Assembly: GCA_963786225.1 (NCBI GenBank)
Contig: CAWAYQ010000016.1
Coordinates: forward strand, 186,001 to 250,000
From: Flaviflagellibacter sp963786225
GTDB lineage: Bacteria > Pseudomonadota > Alphaproteobacteria > Rhizobiales > Methylopilaceae
DNA length: 64,000 nucleotides
Direction: 5' to 3'
A program made the position numbers and the translations under genes. Below, piece by piece: positions 25,226 through 33,283 of the stretch (the first letter of the stretch is position 1; the number at the start of each line of letters is the position of its first letter). The notes beneath the pieces are model-generated. The model ran no database searches, had not been told where the DNA came from, and was given only the letters and a program-made list of their open reading frames with translations.

Positions 25226-26044
25226 ATGCGTATTCTCTTCCTCGGCGATCTCGTCGGGCGCTCCGGGCGCCAGGTCGCTCTCGAACACATCCCCCGTCTT
25301 CGGGCAAAGTGGAAAATCGATCTTCTCGTCGTCAACGGCGAGAACGCGGCCGGCGGTTTCGGCATCAATGAAGGCATTTACGACGATCTGATCGAGGTCG
25401 GGGCGGATGCGGTGACGCTCGGCAACCACGCCTTCGACCAGCGCGAAACCCTTGTATTCATCGAGCGCGCCGACCGGCTGATCCGGCCTGCGAATTTCCC
25501 GGCGGGCACGCCGGGACGGGGCGCGGCCTTGGTCGAAATCCATGACGGACGCCGCGTTCTGGTGATGAACCTGATGGGTCGCATCTACATGGAATCGCTC
25601 GACGACCCTTTCGCGGTGGCCGAGCGCGAGCTCTCCGCCTGTCCTTTGGGACAGGGCTGCGACGCGGTGTTCATCGACTTCCATGCGGAGGCGACGAGCG
25701 AAAAGCAGGCCTTCGGCTATTTCGTCGACGGGCGGGCGAGCGCCGTCGTCGGCACGCACACCCATGTACCGACGGCCGACCACCAGATCCTTTCCGGCGG
25801 TACGGCCTATCTGTCGGATGCCGGGATGTGCGGCGACTACGACAGCGTGCTCGGTATGGACAAGGAAGAGCCGCTCCGGCGTTTCACGCGCAAAATCCCC
25901 TCCGGCCGGTTCGAGCCGGCGACGGGCGAGGCGACCTTGTGCGGATTTGCGATCGAGACCGACGATGCGACGGGCCTTGCCGTGAAAGTGTCGCCCGTGA
26001 GGATCGGGCCGCGGCTCGAAAAGGTCGAGCCGAAGTTCTGGTGA
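25226..26044 (+). CDS. TIGR00282 family metallophosphoesterase (YmdB-like)
   Basis: 272 residues. Metal-binding motifs: LFLGDLVGRSG (5-15), VVNGENAAGG (about 36-45), TLGNHAFDQRE (64-74), and VGTHTHVPTAD (about 177-187). The family (YmdB in Bacillus) is a binuclear phosphodiesterase acting on 2',3'-cyclic nucleotides. Starts 11 bases after the 5-FCL stop, so probably co-transcribed. Confidence 0.9.
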   Translation: MRILFLGDLVGRSGRQVALEHIPRLRAKWKIDLLVVNGENAAGGFGINEGIYDDLIEVGADAVTLGNHAFDQRETLVFIERADRLIRPANFPAGTPGRGAALVEIHDGRRVLVMNLMGRIYMESLDDPFAVAERELSACPLGQGCDAVFIDFHAEATSEKQAFGYFVDGRASAVVGTHTHVPTADHQILSGGTAYLSDAGMCGDYDSVLGMDKEEPLRRFTRKIPSGRFEPATGEATLCGFAIETDDATGLAVKVSPVRIGPRLEKVEPKFW

Positions 26045-26048
26045 GGTT

Positions 26049-26234
26049 TCCCTCCCCCTGAGCCAAGTCGGGTTTACCCGACTTGGCCATTAAAGTGCTG
26101 AACTCGGGAACACCCGAGTTCAGGTGGGGGTGCTGACTCTCGCGTAGGTCCTGAAGACGCTATTGCCGCAATCACCCCACCCCACCCCGCTCGGCTTCGC
26201 CGAGTCGGCCCTCCCCATTCAGGGGAGGGAGGGG
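26049..26234. repeat. Two-armed palindromic repeat element, copy 7, with nested palindrome pair
   Basis: Terminal hairpin interrupted by the same pair as in copy 3: GCCAAGTCGGG-TTTA-CCCGACTTGGC (26062-26088) and TGAACTCGGGAACACCCGAG-TTCA (26098-26122). A middle part with GTGGGGGTGCTGAC and the right arm CACCCCACCCCGCTCGGCTT ... CCATTCAGGGGAGGGAGGGG follow. Confidence 0.8.
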
Positions 26235-26311
26235 GCACCCCACGCCGGTCACGGCTTCCCTTCGAAAATCAGCACCTTTATAACCCCGCCCAGCACATTT
26301 CAGAGGCGATC

Positions 26312-27061
26312 ATGGCCGGACATTCGCAGTTCAAGAACATCATGCACCGCAAGGGGCGGCAGGACGCGCAGAAGTCCAAGCTGTTCTCAAAGCTCGCGCG
26401 CGAAATAACGGTCGCCGCGAAAATGGGCATGCCCGACCCGAACATGAATCCGCGCCTCAGGCTGGCGGTAAACGCGGCCAAGGCGCAGTCCATGCCGCGC
26501 GACAATATCGACCGCGCCATCAAGAAGGCCCTGGGCGGCGAGGGCGAGAACTTTGAAAACGTGCGCTACGAGGGCTACGGCCCGGGCGGCGTCGCGGTGA
26601 TCGTCGAGACGCTGACGGACAACCGGAACCGGACCGCCAGCAATGTGCGCTCCTATTTCACCAAGGCCGGCGGGGCCCTCGGCGAGACCGGTTCGGTCGG
26701 CTTCATGTTCAACCATGTCGGCGAGATCGTGTATCCGGCCAAGGTCGGCTCCGAGGACAAGGTGCTGGAAGCGGCGATCGAGGCGGGGGCCGACGATGCA
26801 GCCTCCGATGCGGAGCGGCATGTCGTGACCTGCACGTTCGAAAATCTCGGCGAAGTCTCGAAGGCTCTGGAAGCCGCGCTCGGCGAACCCGAGAGCGCCA
26901 AGGCCGTCTGGCGCGCGGCGACGACCGCAAGCCTCGACGAGGAACGTGCCCAGAGCATGCTGAAGCTCATCGACGTGCTCGAAGACGATGACGACGTGCA
27001 GAACGTCTACTCGAACTTCGAGGTCTCCGACGAGGTCATGGCGAAGCTTACCGCCGCCTGA
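26312..27061 (+). CDS. yebC: YebC/PmpR family protein (TACO1-like)
   Basis: 249 residues beginning MAGHSQFKNIMHRKGRQDAQ. Conserved ARAITVA-like region (LAREITVAAKMGMPDPNMNP), YEGYGPGGVAVIVETLTDNR (about 88-107), and acidic C terminus DDVQNVYSNFE. Family members act in translation of proline stretches or as DNA-binding regulators. In alphaproteobacteria yebC often precedes ruvC, as here 1.3 kb upstream, with hxlR-azoR between. Confidence 0.95.
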   Translation: MAGHSQFKNIMHRKGRQDAQKSKLFSKLAREITVAAKMGMPDPNMNPRLRLAVNAAKAQSMPRDNIDRAIKKALGGEGENFENVRYEGYGPGGVAVIVETLTDNRNRTASNVRSYFTKAGGALGETGSVGFMFNHVGEIVYPAKVGSEDKVLEAAIEAGADDAASDAERHVVTCTFENLGEVSKALEAALGEPESAKAVWRAATTASLDEERAQSMLKLIDVLEDDDDVQNVYSNFEVSDEVMAKLTAA

Positions 27062-27082
27062 CAGGACCTGCGCGTACTTACT

Positions 27083-27460
27083 CTAGCTCTCGCGCGTATC
27101 GAAGGCGTTCCGCGCCGCGTCGATCTCGGTGAGATGGGCCTGCGCCCAGCTGCCGAGCGCGAAAACGGGTTCGCACAGCGAGCGCCCCAGCGCGGTGAGT
27201 TCGTAATCGACGCGCGGCGGAATTGACGGGGTCACCGTGCGCGTCACCATGCCGTCGCGCTCAAGCCCTCTCAGGGTCAAAGTCAGCATGCGCTGCGATA
27301 TCCCGCCGACCATCCGCTTGATTTCGTTGAAGCGGCGCGGTCCGTCTCTCAGCAGCATGACGATCAGCACGGTCCATTTGTCGCCGACCCGGGACAGGAT
27401 CCGGCTGACCTTCTGGCAATCGCCCTCGAGGGGGTGGTGGCTCTCGGCAGTCACTTCCAT
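27083..27460 (-). CDS. HxlR family transcriptional regulator
   Basis: 125 residues. Winged helix with DCQKVSRILSRVGDKWTVLI, RRFNEIKRMVGGISQRMLTL (DNA-binding helices about 40-60) and LERDGMVTR wing. The conserved Cys at residue 15 may sense redox or electrophiles, as in HypR/YodB. Divergent from azoR by 89 bases; that arrangement is typical of quinone/azo-responsive repressors controlling their neighbour. Confidence 0.9.
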   Translation of the reverse strand: MEVTAESHHPLEGDCQKVSRILSRVGDKWTVLIVMLLRDGPRRFNEIKRMVGGISQRMLTLTLRGLERDGMVTRTVTPSIPPRVDYELTALGRSLCEPVFALGSWAQAHLTEIDAARNAFDTRES

Positions 27461-27470
27461 GTGCTCCAGT

Positions 27471-27543
27471 CACAAAATTGTGCCGTCTTGTGCGTTTTAC
27501 CGGCAGGCACGTAATTAGTCCAGGTATCAAATAAGAACTGGAC
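27471..27543. promoter_or_regulatory. Candidate HxlR operators between hxlR and azoR
   Basis: Inverted repeat GTCCAG-N14-CTGGAC (27518-27543) ends 7 bases before the azoR start codon, and a second, CACAA-AA-TTGTG (27471-27482), lies next to hxlR. Both have the size of winged-helix dimer sites. Inference from symmetry and position only. Confidence 0.45.
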
Positions 27544-27549
27544 CATCAC

Positions 27550-28158
27550 ATGAAACTCCTGCACATCGATTCAAGCATCCTCGGCGCCAATTCCGTGAGC
27601 CGCGAGGTCACGGCGGCGGTCGTCGAACGGCTGCTCCAGGAAAATCCCGCGCTCGAGGTCAGCTACCGCGATCTTGCCGCTGCACCCCTTTCGCATCTGA
27701 CCCTGGAAAGGCTCCCGGTCGAACACCCGCTTTCCACGATGGCGTCGTCCGGCAATCCCGAGACCGCCGGTCAGGATGCGCTCGACGAATTTCTTGCTGC
27801 CGACATCGTGGTGATCGGCGCGCCGACCTACAATTTCGCGGTTCCGGGCCAGCTCAAGGCCTGGCTCGACCGCCTCATCGTGCCCGGGAAAACGTTCAAG
27901 TACGGTCCCGAGGGCGTCAAAGGCCTGATCGGCGGCAAAAGGATCGTCATCGTTGTTTCGCGCGGCCTGCTGCATGACGCCGGAGCGCCCGACCAGGTCG
28001 AAACCTATCTGCGCACCGTGTTCGGGTTCATGGGCGTGACCGCGCCCGAAATGATCGTGGCCGAGGGCATTCAGGCCGGACTGCGCGATGCGGCGGTGGC
28101 CGGTGCACTGCAAGCTGCAAGAGCCTTATCCCCGGTCGCGCCCCAGCGCGCGGCTTAA
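27550..28158 (+). CDS. azoR: FMN-dependent NADH:quinone oxidoreductase / azoreductase
   Basis: 202 residues, flavodoxin-like. N-terminal MKLLHIDSSILGANSVSREV phosphate loop, VVIGAPTYNFAVPGQLKAWL (about 91-110, the FMN contact), GKTFKYGPEGVKGLIGGKR. AzoR enzymes reduce quinones and azo compounds with two electrons, protecting against electrophiles. Likely controlled by the divergent HxlR protein. Confidence 0.93.
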   Translation: MKLLHIDSSILGANSVSREVTAAVVERLLQENPALEVSYRDLAAAPLSHLTLERLPVEHPLSTMASSGNPETAGQDALDEFLAADIVVIGAPTYNFAVPGQLKAWLDRLIVPGKTFKYGPEGVKGLIGGKRIVIVVSRGLLHDAGAPDQVETYLRTVFGFMGVTAPEMIVAEGIQAGLRDAAVAGALQAARALSPVAPQRAA

Positions 28159-28232
28159 CAGGCCGAGATTACCTTCCACGTTCATTTGCGATCTCCGCCC
28201 CCTCCAGCCCCCCAAGCGGCGGAGACCGTCAA

Positions 28233-28266
28233 AAGGCCGGACCTTCGGGTCCGGCCTGATTTTTTT
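28233..28266 (+). terminator. Rho-independent terminator of azoR
   Basis: AGGCCGGACC-TTCG-GGTCCGGCCT followed by GATTTTTTT. About 75 bases behind azoR and 60 before ruvC, so ruvC has its own promoter. Confidence 0.9.
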
Positions 28267-28326
28267 CGCGACGCCTTCCCGCAGCTTCACTGGACGTAAA
28301 GGCGGGATGCGGGATTAGTTCACGTT

Positions 28327-28830
28327 ATGGTCCCATCCCCGATTCGCATTCTCGGTCTCGATCCCGGCCTCCGCCGCACCGGCTGGGGCGTGATCGAGAC
28401 CCTTGGCAACAAACTGACCTATGTCGCATGCGGCCAGATCGTGCCCGACGACAAGCTGCCGCTCGGCGACCGGCTGACTCTGCTGCATGCCGGGCTGACC
28501 GCCGTGCTCCGCGAATTCCAGCCCGACGAGGCGGCCGTCGAGGAGACCTTCGTCAACGGCAATCCCATGACCACGCTGAAGCTCGGCCAGGCGCGCGGCA
28601 TCGCCATGCTGGTGCCGGCACAGGCGGGGCTTTCGATCGGCGAATATGCGCCGAACCTGATCAAGAAGACGGTGGTCGGATCCGGTCACGCCGACAAGAA
28701 CCAGATCGGCATGATGATCGGGGTCCTCTTGCCGAAAGCGGGGCCGGTTGGACCGGACGCCGCCGACGCGCTGGCCGTGGCGATCACCCACGCCCATCAC
28801 CGCGCGAGCAGGGCATTGCTGAGTGCGTAG
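28327..28830 (+). CDS. ruvC: Holliday junction endonuclease RuvC
   Basis: 167 residues. Catalytic acidic residues: D in ILGLDPGLRRTGWGVIE (about residue 10), E in AVEETFVNGNPMT (about 70), and D in GPDAADALAVAITHAHH (near 143-147). Cuts Holliday junctions with RuvAB. First gene of ruvCAB. Confidence 0.95.
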   Translation: MVPSPIRILGLDPGLRRTGWGVIETLGNKLTYVACGQIVPDDKLPLGDRLTLLHAGLTAVLREFQPDEAAVEETFVNGNPMTTLKLGQARGIAMLVPAQAGLSIGEYAPNLIKKTVVGSGHADKNQIGMMIGVLLPKAGPVGPDAADALAVAITHAHHRASRALLSA

Positions 28831-28881
28831 AGATCGCCATCCACGATCCCTCTCCGGGACGACTTGTGGTAACACCCAAAC

Positions 28882-29499
28882 ATGATCGGCAAGCTCAAAG
28901 GGATTGTGGATTCGACAGGCGACGACTGGGTGATCCTGGACGTCGGCGGCGTCGGCTATGTCGTGAGCTGTTCCAGCCGGACGCTGACGAGCCTGCCCGG
29001 CACGGGCGAGGCCGCTGCTTTGTCCATCGAGACCTATGTGCGCGAGGACCAGATCCGGCTCTTCGGCTTCACCACCGATCTCGAGCGCGAATGGTTCCGG
29101 CTGCTGCAGACCGTGCAGGGTGTCGGCGCGAAAGTCGCTTTGTCCATACTCGGTGTTTTGAAACCTTCCGATCTCGCCAATGCCATCGCGCTTCAGGACA
29201 AGGCCTCGGTATCGCGCGCCCCCGGCGTCGGCCCCAAGGTCGCCGCGCGCATCGTGGCCGAGCTGAAGGACAAGGCGCCGGCGTTCGCCACGGTCGACGT
29301 CAACGTGATCCGGCTACAGGACGAACTCGGCGACAAACGCGCCCCGCAGCCCGCGGCGGATGCGGTGTCGGCGCTGGTCAATCTCGGTTACCCGCAGGTT
29401 CAGGCAAGCGCCGCAGTGTCGAGCGCAATGCGCAAGGCAGGCGAGGGGGCGGATGCAGCTTCTTTGATCCGGCTAGGGCTGCGGGAGCTGGCAACGTGA
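28882..29499 (+). CDS. ruvA: Holliday junction branch migration protein RuvA
   Basis: 205 residues. MIGKLKGIVDSTGDDWVILD, OB-fold, helix-hairpin-helix motifs VQGVGAKVALSIL and APGVGPKVAARIVAELKDK, then a C-terminal domain III that contacts RuvB (ALVNLGYPQVQASAAV). Binds four-way junctions. Confidence 0.95.
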   Translation: MIGKLKGIVDSTGDDWVILDVGGVGYVVSCSSRTLTSLPGTGEAAALSIETYVREDQIRLFGFTTDLEREWFRLLQTVQGVGAKVALSILGVLKPSDLANAIALQDKASVSRAPGVGPKVAARIVAELKDKAPAFATVDVNVIRLQDELGDKRAPQPAADAVSALVNLGYPQVQASAAVSSAMRKAGEGADAASLIRLGLRELAT

Positions 29500-29515
29500 G
29501 GGGCCACGTCCGCCC

Positions 29516-29721
29516 CACCTCTCCCGCGTGCGGGAGAGGTCGAGTCGCGCGAGAGCGCGACCGGGAGAGGGGGAGTTTTGATCTCCGCCTCACATCTTGC
29601 CCTCTCTCCGCTCGCCTGTCGGCGAGTCGGCTCTCTCCCGAGCCAAGTCGGGTTTACCCGACTTGGCCTCTTGAGTACCGAACTCGGGAACACCCGAGTT
29701 CGGGCGGGAGAGAGGAGGGAG
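29516..29721. repeat. Two-armed palindromic repeat element, copy 8, inside ruvCAB
   Basis: CCTCTCCCGCGTGCGGGAGAGG variant arms with GCGCGAGAGCGC, then a terminal hairpin carrying the nested pair GCCAAGTCGGG-TTTA-CCCGACTTGGC (29642-29668) and CGAACTCGGG-AACA-CCCGAGTTCG (29679-29702). It separates ruvA from ruvB by 229 bases where these genes are usually adjacent. Confidence 0.85.
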
Positions 29722-29728
29722 CACATCC

Positions 29729-30763
29729 ATGACCCGCCCGCTCGTCTCACCCGAAAAGCGCACCGAGGACGACAACGACACGTCCTTACGTCCGCAGCGG
29801 CTTTCCGAATTTATCGGCCAGCAGCAGGCGCGCGCGAACCTCTCCGTTTTCATCGAGGCCGCGAAATCGCGCAATGAGGCGTTGGACCACGTCCTGTTCG
29901 CGGGGCCGCCCGGCCTCGGCAAGACGACGCTCGCGCAGATCATGTCGCGTGAACTCGGCGTCAATTTCCGTGCGACCTCGGGGCCGGTCATCGCCAAGGC
30001 CGGCGATCTTGCAGCGCTGCTGACCAATCTCGAAGATCGCGACGTCCTGTTCATCGACGAAATCCATCGGCTCAACCCGGCGGTCGAGGAAATCCTCTAT
30101 CCGGCAATGGAGGATTTCCAGCTCGACCTCATCATCGGCGAGGGACCGGCCGCGCGTTCGGTGCGCATCGATCTCGCCAAGTTCACTTTGGTCGGCGCGA
30201 CGACGCGGTCCGGCCTTCTGACGACGCCCTTGCGCGATCGCTTCGGCATTCCGGTGCGGCTGAATTTCTACACCGTGGAAGAACTCGACCTGATCGTGAC
30301 GCGCGGCGCCCGCGTGCTCGGCGTCAATATCAGCACCGACGGCGCGCGCGAGATCGCGCGACGTGCGCGCGGCACGCCGCGCATTGCGGGACGTCTGCTG
30401 CGGCGTGTGCGGGATTTCGCGTCGGTCGCGGGCGCCGAACAGGTGACGCGCACTGTCGCGGACACGGCACTGGCGCAGCTCGAGGTCGACGATTCAGGGC
30501 TCGATGCGCTCGACCGGCGTTATCTCGGCTGCATCGCGCTGAACTATGGCGGCGGGCCGGTCGGCGTCGAGACCATCGCGGCGGCACTGTCCGAGCCGCG
30601 CGATGCGATCGAGGAAATCATCGAGCCGTTCCTGATCCAGCAGGGCTTCATCCAGCGGACGCCGCGCGGGCGGATGCTGACGGCGCACGCCTTCAAGCAT
30701 CTCGGCCTCGCCGCGCCCCAGGCGGTGAACCAGATGCCGCTGTTCGACCAGGGCGACGAATGA
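29729..30763 (+). CDS. ruvB: Holliday junction branch migration ATPase RuvB
   Basis: 344 residues. Walker A GPPGLGKTTLAQI (about 59-71), Walker B LFIDEIHRLN (about 108-117), sensor 1 LVGATTRSGLLT, arginine finger region, and the C-terminal winged helix (GYFIQRTPRGRML-like GFIQRTPRGRMLT). Hexameric motor for branch migration. Overlaps the next start codon by 4 bases (ATGA). Confidence 0.97.
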   Translation: MTRPLVSPEKRTEDDNDTSLRPQRLSEFIGQQQARANLSVFIEAAKSRNEALDHVLFAGPPGLGKTTLAQIMSRELGVNFRATSGPVIAKAGDLAALLTNLEDRDVLFIDEIHRLNPAVEEILYPAMEDFQLDLIIGEGPAARSVRIDLAKFTLVGATTRSGLLTTPLRDRFGIPVRLNFYTVEELDLIVTRGARVLGVNISTDGAREIARRARGTPRIAGRLLRRVRDFASVAGAEQVTRTVADTALAQLEVDDSGLDALDRRYLGCIALNYGGGPVGVETIAAALSEPRDAIEEIIEPFLIQQGFIQRTPRGRMLTAHAFKHLGLAAPQAVNQMPLFDQGDE

Positions 30764-31170
30764 CGGCCGGGCATGTATATGTACGGATATACTGGGAAGA
30801 CACCGATGCCGGCGGCGTCGTCTACCATGCGAGCTATCTGCAATTCATGGAACGCGGGCGGACCGAGCTTCTGCGCGAGCGCGGGGTCGACCAGGGCGCG
30901 CTTTTGTCGAAGAACGGGCTGATCTTTGTCGTGACGCATATGGACATCACGTTCCGTGCTGCGGCGAAGATTGACGATGAACTCGATGTCGAGACCGCGC
31001 TGAAGGAGATTGGCGGAGCGTCGGTCGTTCTGACGCAGAAGGTGCGGCGTGGAGCAGATGTTCTGGTCGCGGCCGATGTGACCTGCGCGGTCATTTCGCA
31101 AAGCACGGGGCGCCCGGCGCGCATTCCCGCCGACATCAAACAAAAGCTCGGCGCGCCTTCCCTCCCCTGA
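30760..31170 (+). CDS. ybgC: Tol-Pal system-associated acyl-CoA thioesterase YbgC
   Basis: 136 residues, hot-dog fold. Catalytic Asp in YWEDTDAGGVVYHASYLQFM (residues 11-30), then ERGRTELLRERG and FVVTHMDITFRAAAKIDDEL. YbgC hydrolyses acyl-CoA/ACP thioesters near the membrane; in this order it is split from tolQ by 3.5 kb of inserted material although normally adjacent. The last residues (PSLP and the stop) are coded by the edge of a palindromic element. Confidence 0.92.
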   Translation: MTAGHVYVRIYWEDTDAGGVVYHASYLQFMERGRTELLRERGVDQGALLSKNGLIFVVTHMDITFRAAAKIDDELDVETALKEIGGASVVLTQKVRRGADVLVAADVTCAVISQSTGRPARIPADIKQKLGAPSLP

Positions 31171-31317
31171 ATGGGGAGGGCCAACTCGTGCGTAAGCACG
31201 AGCGGGGTGGGGTGATGGCCTTGCGACAGGAGACGGCGCTGCGGCGAGGCCGCACCCCCACCCCGGAGCGCTTCGCGCTCTCGGCCCTCCCCACAGGGGG
31301 GACGGAGGGAGCCCCGG
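31158..31317. repeat. Two-armed palindromic repeat element, copy 9a
   Basis: CCCTCCCCTGAATGGGGAGG, CTCGTGCGTAAGCACGAG, CGGGGTGGGGTGATGGCC, spacer, then CACCCCCACCCCGGAGCGC and the inverse hairpin. It begins inside the ybgC reading frame and provides its stop codon. Confidence 0.85.
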
Positions 31318-31330
31318 CGAAGCGCTGCGC

Positions 31331-31838
31331 CCTCCCTCCCCTGAATGGGGAGGGCCAACTCGTGCGTAAGCACGAGCGGGGTGGGGTGATGGCCTCAACC
31401 GCGAAGCGCTGTCGTCACTGCCTGCATCACGCCGTCGATATTTCCCAAAACATCAGCATTGGTGAAGCGGATGATGCGGAAGCCGTTGGCTTCGAGTTTC
31501 GCGGTTCGCACCGCGTCCCTGGCGATCCCTGTCGTCGTGCCATGCGTATCACCATCTACCTCGATAATGAGGCGCGACCCGAAGCAGACGAAGTCCAGCA
31601 CATAGCCATGCAGAGGCGATTGGCGCCTGAAGTGGAACCCTTCCGGGCGAAGCTGTCGTAGGTAGATCCACAGCCGCGCTTCGGCAGACGTCATGTTCTT
31701 GCGTAGGCTGCGGGCGAATTCGACGGACATGTCTCAGCGTCTCTCGACATGAGAGGCTTCGCAAGATCGATGGGCCGGGTTCACCCCACCCCGCTCGCAC
31801 TTCGTGCGAGTCGGCCCTCCCCATTCAGGGGAGGGAAG
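31331..31838. mobile_element. Cassette: DUF559 gene between inverted repeat arms (copy 9b)
   Basis: Left arm 31331-31390 and right arm 31781-31838 are inverted copies of the same arm that forms the short two-armed elements (terminal CCTCCCCTGAATGGGGAGG hairpin, second hairpin, GGGGTGGGGTGA). Instead of a short spacer they enclose the complete DUF559 gene (31395-31730). This makes the segment look like a gene-carrying version of the element. Mobility is inferred, not shown; no target-site duplication was resolved. Confidence 0.5.
31395..31730 (-). CDS. DUF559 endonuclease-domain protein
   Basis: 111 residues of the DUF559 family, related to the very-short-patch-repair (Vsr) endonuclease fold: RSLRKNMTSAEARLWIYLRQ (about 8-27), FHFRRQSPLHGYVLDFVCFG (about 33-52), IIEVDGDTHG (about 55-64, the metal-binding E-D pair) and IIRFTNADVLGNIDGVMQAV. 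DUF559 genes are abundant in alphaproteobacteria with no settled role. It lies 5 bases from one inverted repeat arm and 50 from the other. Confidence 0.88.
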   Translation of the reverse strand: MSVEFARSLRKNMTSAEARLWIYLRQLRPEGFHFRRQSPLHGYVLDFVCFGSRLIIEVDGDTHGTTTGIARDAVRTAKLEANGFRIIRFTNADVLGNIDGVMQAVTTALRG

Positions 31839-31869
31839 GCACGTCGTTACACCGCGGCCCGCTCGGTCC

Positions 31870-32349
31870 TCACCCCTTGAGCGCTGTGTCTCTCCAATGG
31901 TTCATCAGCGCGGCGAGTTCATCGGCGGAGATGCCGTAGGTGTCGGGCAGGATTTCGCGCGCCTTGTTCGGCGCGTCGCCTTCGTTGTGGAAGCCGACCA
32001 TCTGGAGGATGGCGAGCTGGCTGCCGAAAATGCCCATCTGGTGCCCCAGGATCGGCGACACTTTTTTCCATTCGCGGCGGGTGTTCGTCCAGAATCGGCG
32101 ATAGGTGAAGCCTTCGCGGTCGAGCCACAGTCCCGCGCTTCCGGGAATGAGCTGCGCACCGGCGAGGGCGCCCATCAGCGTAAAGATCGCGACGAAGAAC
32201 CAGAGCGCGGGCGCGTTGACGCTGAGGACGAAATAAAGATTGAGCCCGACGATGATCGCGCTCGCGGTGAGGACGAAGATCCAGCGCGCGCGCGAAGGCG
32301 GCAGGTAAACCTGATCCGGCAGTTCGGTGCCGGAAATCTCGGTCGGCAT
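31870..32349 (-). CDS. Two-helix membrane protein, PH-like
   Basis: 159 residues. Two transmembrane helices (WIFVLTASAIIVGLNLYFVL, about 23-42; LWFFVAIFTLMGALAGAQLI, about 49-68) then a cytosolic domain with LWLDREGFTYRRFWTNTRRE, the pattern seen in small PH-domain-like membrane proteins. Function unknown. Start MPTEISG at 32349. Confidence 0.7.
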   Translation of the reverse strand: MPTEISGTELPDQVYLPPSRARWIFVLTASAIIVGLNLYFVLSVNAPALWFFVAIFTLMGALAGAQLIPGSAGLWLDREGFTYRRFWTNTRREWKKVSPILGHQMGIFGSQLAILQMVGFHNEGDAPNKAREILPDTYGISADELAALMNHWRDTALKG

Positions 32350-32424
32350 AACGGCGTTCCCCCAGTGTTTTCGTTCATTTAAGGGAACCGGGCCCGGAAG
32401 GGAACCGCGATCCGGCGCGCGCCC

Positions 32425-33192
32425 TCAACCGGCTCGGGCGCGCCGCAGCAGGTCGGCCAGTCCCGGCTCGTTCGGATCGGCCGGCACGACGACCATGCGG
32501 CTCGAGCAGCCGTTTTCGGCACGCAGGATCGCGCCCGAGACACCCCAGATGCGGCCGGACGGGGTGACGACGGGGCCGCCCGAATCACCCCGGCAGACGC
32601 GGCCTTTGCCGGGGGTGGCGAAGGCGAGCCTGGGGCCGCTTTCGGTGTGGCGGATGGCGGCGAGGGCGGCATGTTTCAGCGTGCCGGACCGGCCGTTCGG
32701 TCCGGCGAGGCCGGCCCCGATGACGGTCAGGACGTCCGGTTTCGGCGCGGGATCGAAGGCGAACGCCGCCTGCGCCGCAGGCGCGGGCGAGGAGAGGCGC
32801 AGGATCGCAAGATCGGCCGAAATTTCGGCCTGGCGGGTTTCGATGTCTCCGGGCTTCCTGGCCCAGCCCCGGACATAGGCCGGGTGGCGGAAGATCGCGG
32901 CCACGGCGGCGAAGGGCGGGACGGCCTTCGAGCCCGCGAAGAAGAACACCGCGACATGTTCGGCGGACGCCGCCTCGTCGAGGCAATGGGCGGCGGTGAG
33001 AACGAGGTCCCGGGCGATGAGGACGCCGGTGCATTCGGACAGGCGGGCGGTGCCGTCCGGCTGCGGATTCACGGCCTGGATCGCGACCGCGCCGCGCGAC
33101 AGGATCTGGTCCGCCGTCATCGGCTCGCCGCCGTCGAGCGCCAATGCGGGAGAGGTAAAAAGGGTGAGGAGGACGAGGAGGGCGGCGCGCAT
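32425..33192 (-). CDS. Exported trypsin-like serine protease (S1 family)
   Basis: 255 residues with a signal peptide (MRAALLVLLTLFTSPALA) and the catalytic triad of chymotrypsin-like enzymes: His in LVLTAAHC (about 66-73), Asp in ISADLAILRL (about 124), Ser in CRGDSGGPVV (about 198-207). Short for the family with no PDZ domain, so not a DegP type. Start MRAALLVL at 33192; the longer ORF from 33306 adds a Cys-rich leader over the promoter. Periplasmic or secreted; target unknown. Confidence 0.88.
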   Translation of the reverse strand: MRAALLVLLTLFTSPALALDGGEPMTADQILSRGAVAIQAVNPQPDGTARLSECTGVLIARDLVLTAAHCLDEAASAEHVAVFFFAGSKAVPPFAAVAAIFRHPAYVRGWARKPGDIETRQAEISADLAILRLSSPAPAAQAAFAFDPAPKPDVLTVIGAGLAGPNGRSGTLKHAALAAIRHTESGPRLAFATPGKGRVCRGDSGGPVVTPSGRIWGVSGAILRAENGCSSRMVVVPADPNEPGLADLLRRARAG

Positions 33193-33250
33193 CGCCTGCG
33201 TATGGGCGGACGGCGCCGCGCACGCAAGCCTGTTTCCGGCGCGCGAAATG

Positions 33251-33269
33251 ATGTAACAGCCATTTACAT
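33251..33269. promoter_or_regulatory. Candidate TetR operator 1
   Basis: ATGTAA-CAGCCAT-TTACAT, a perfect inverted repeat with a 7-base spacer, 15 bases upstream of the tetR start codon. The same half-sites and spacing recur at 33968-33986. Confidence 0.6.
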
Positions 33270-33283
33270 GAGGCGGGCTGGAC

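Noticed and set aside
31158..31842. CRISPR array
   Set aside because: Repeats are palindromic arms in inverted orientation with irregular spacing, not direct repeats with uniform spacers, and no cas genes are present.
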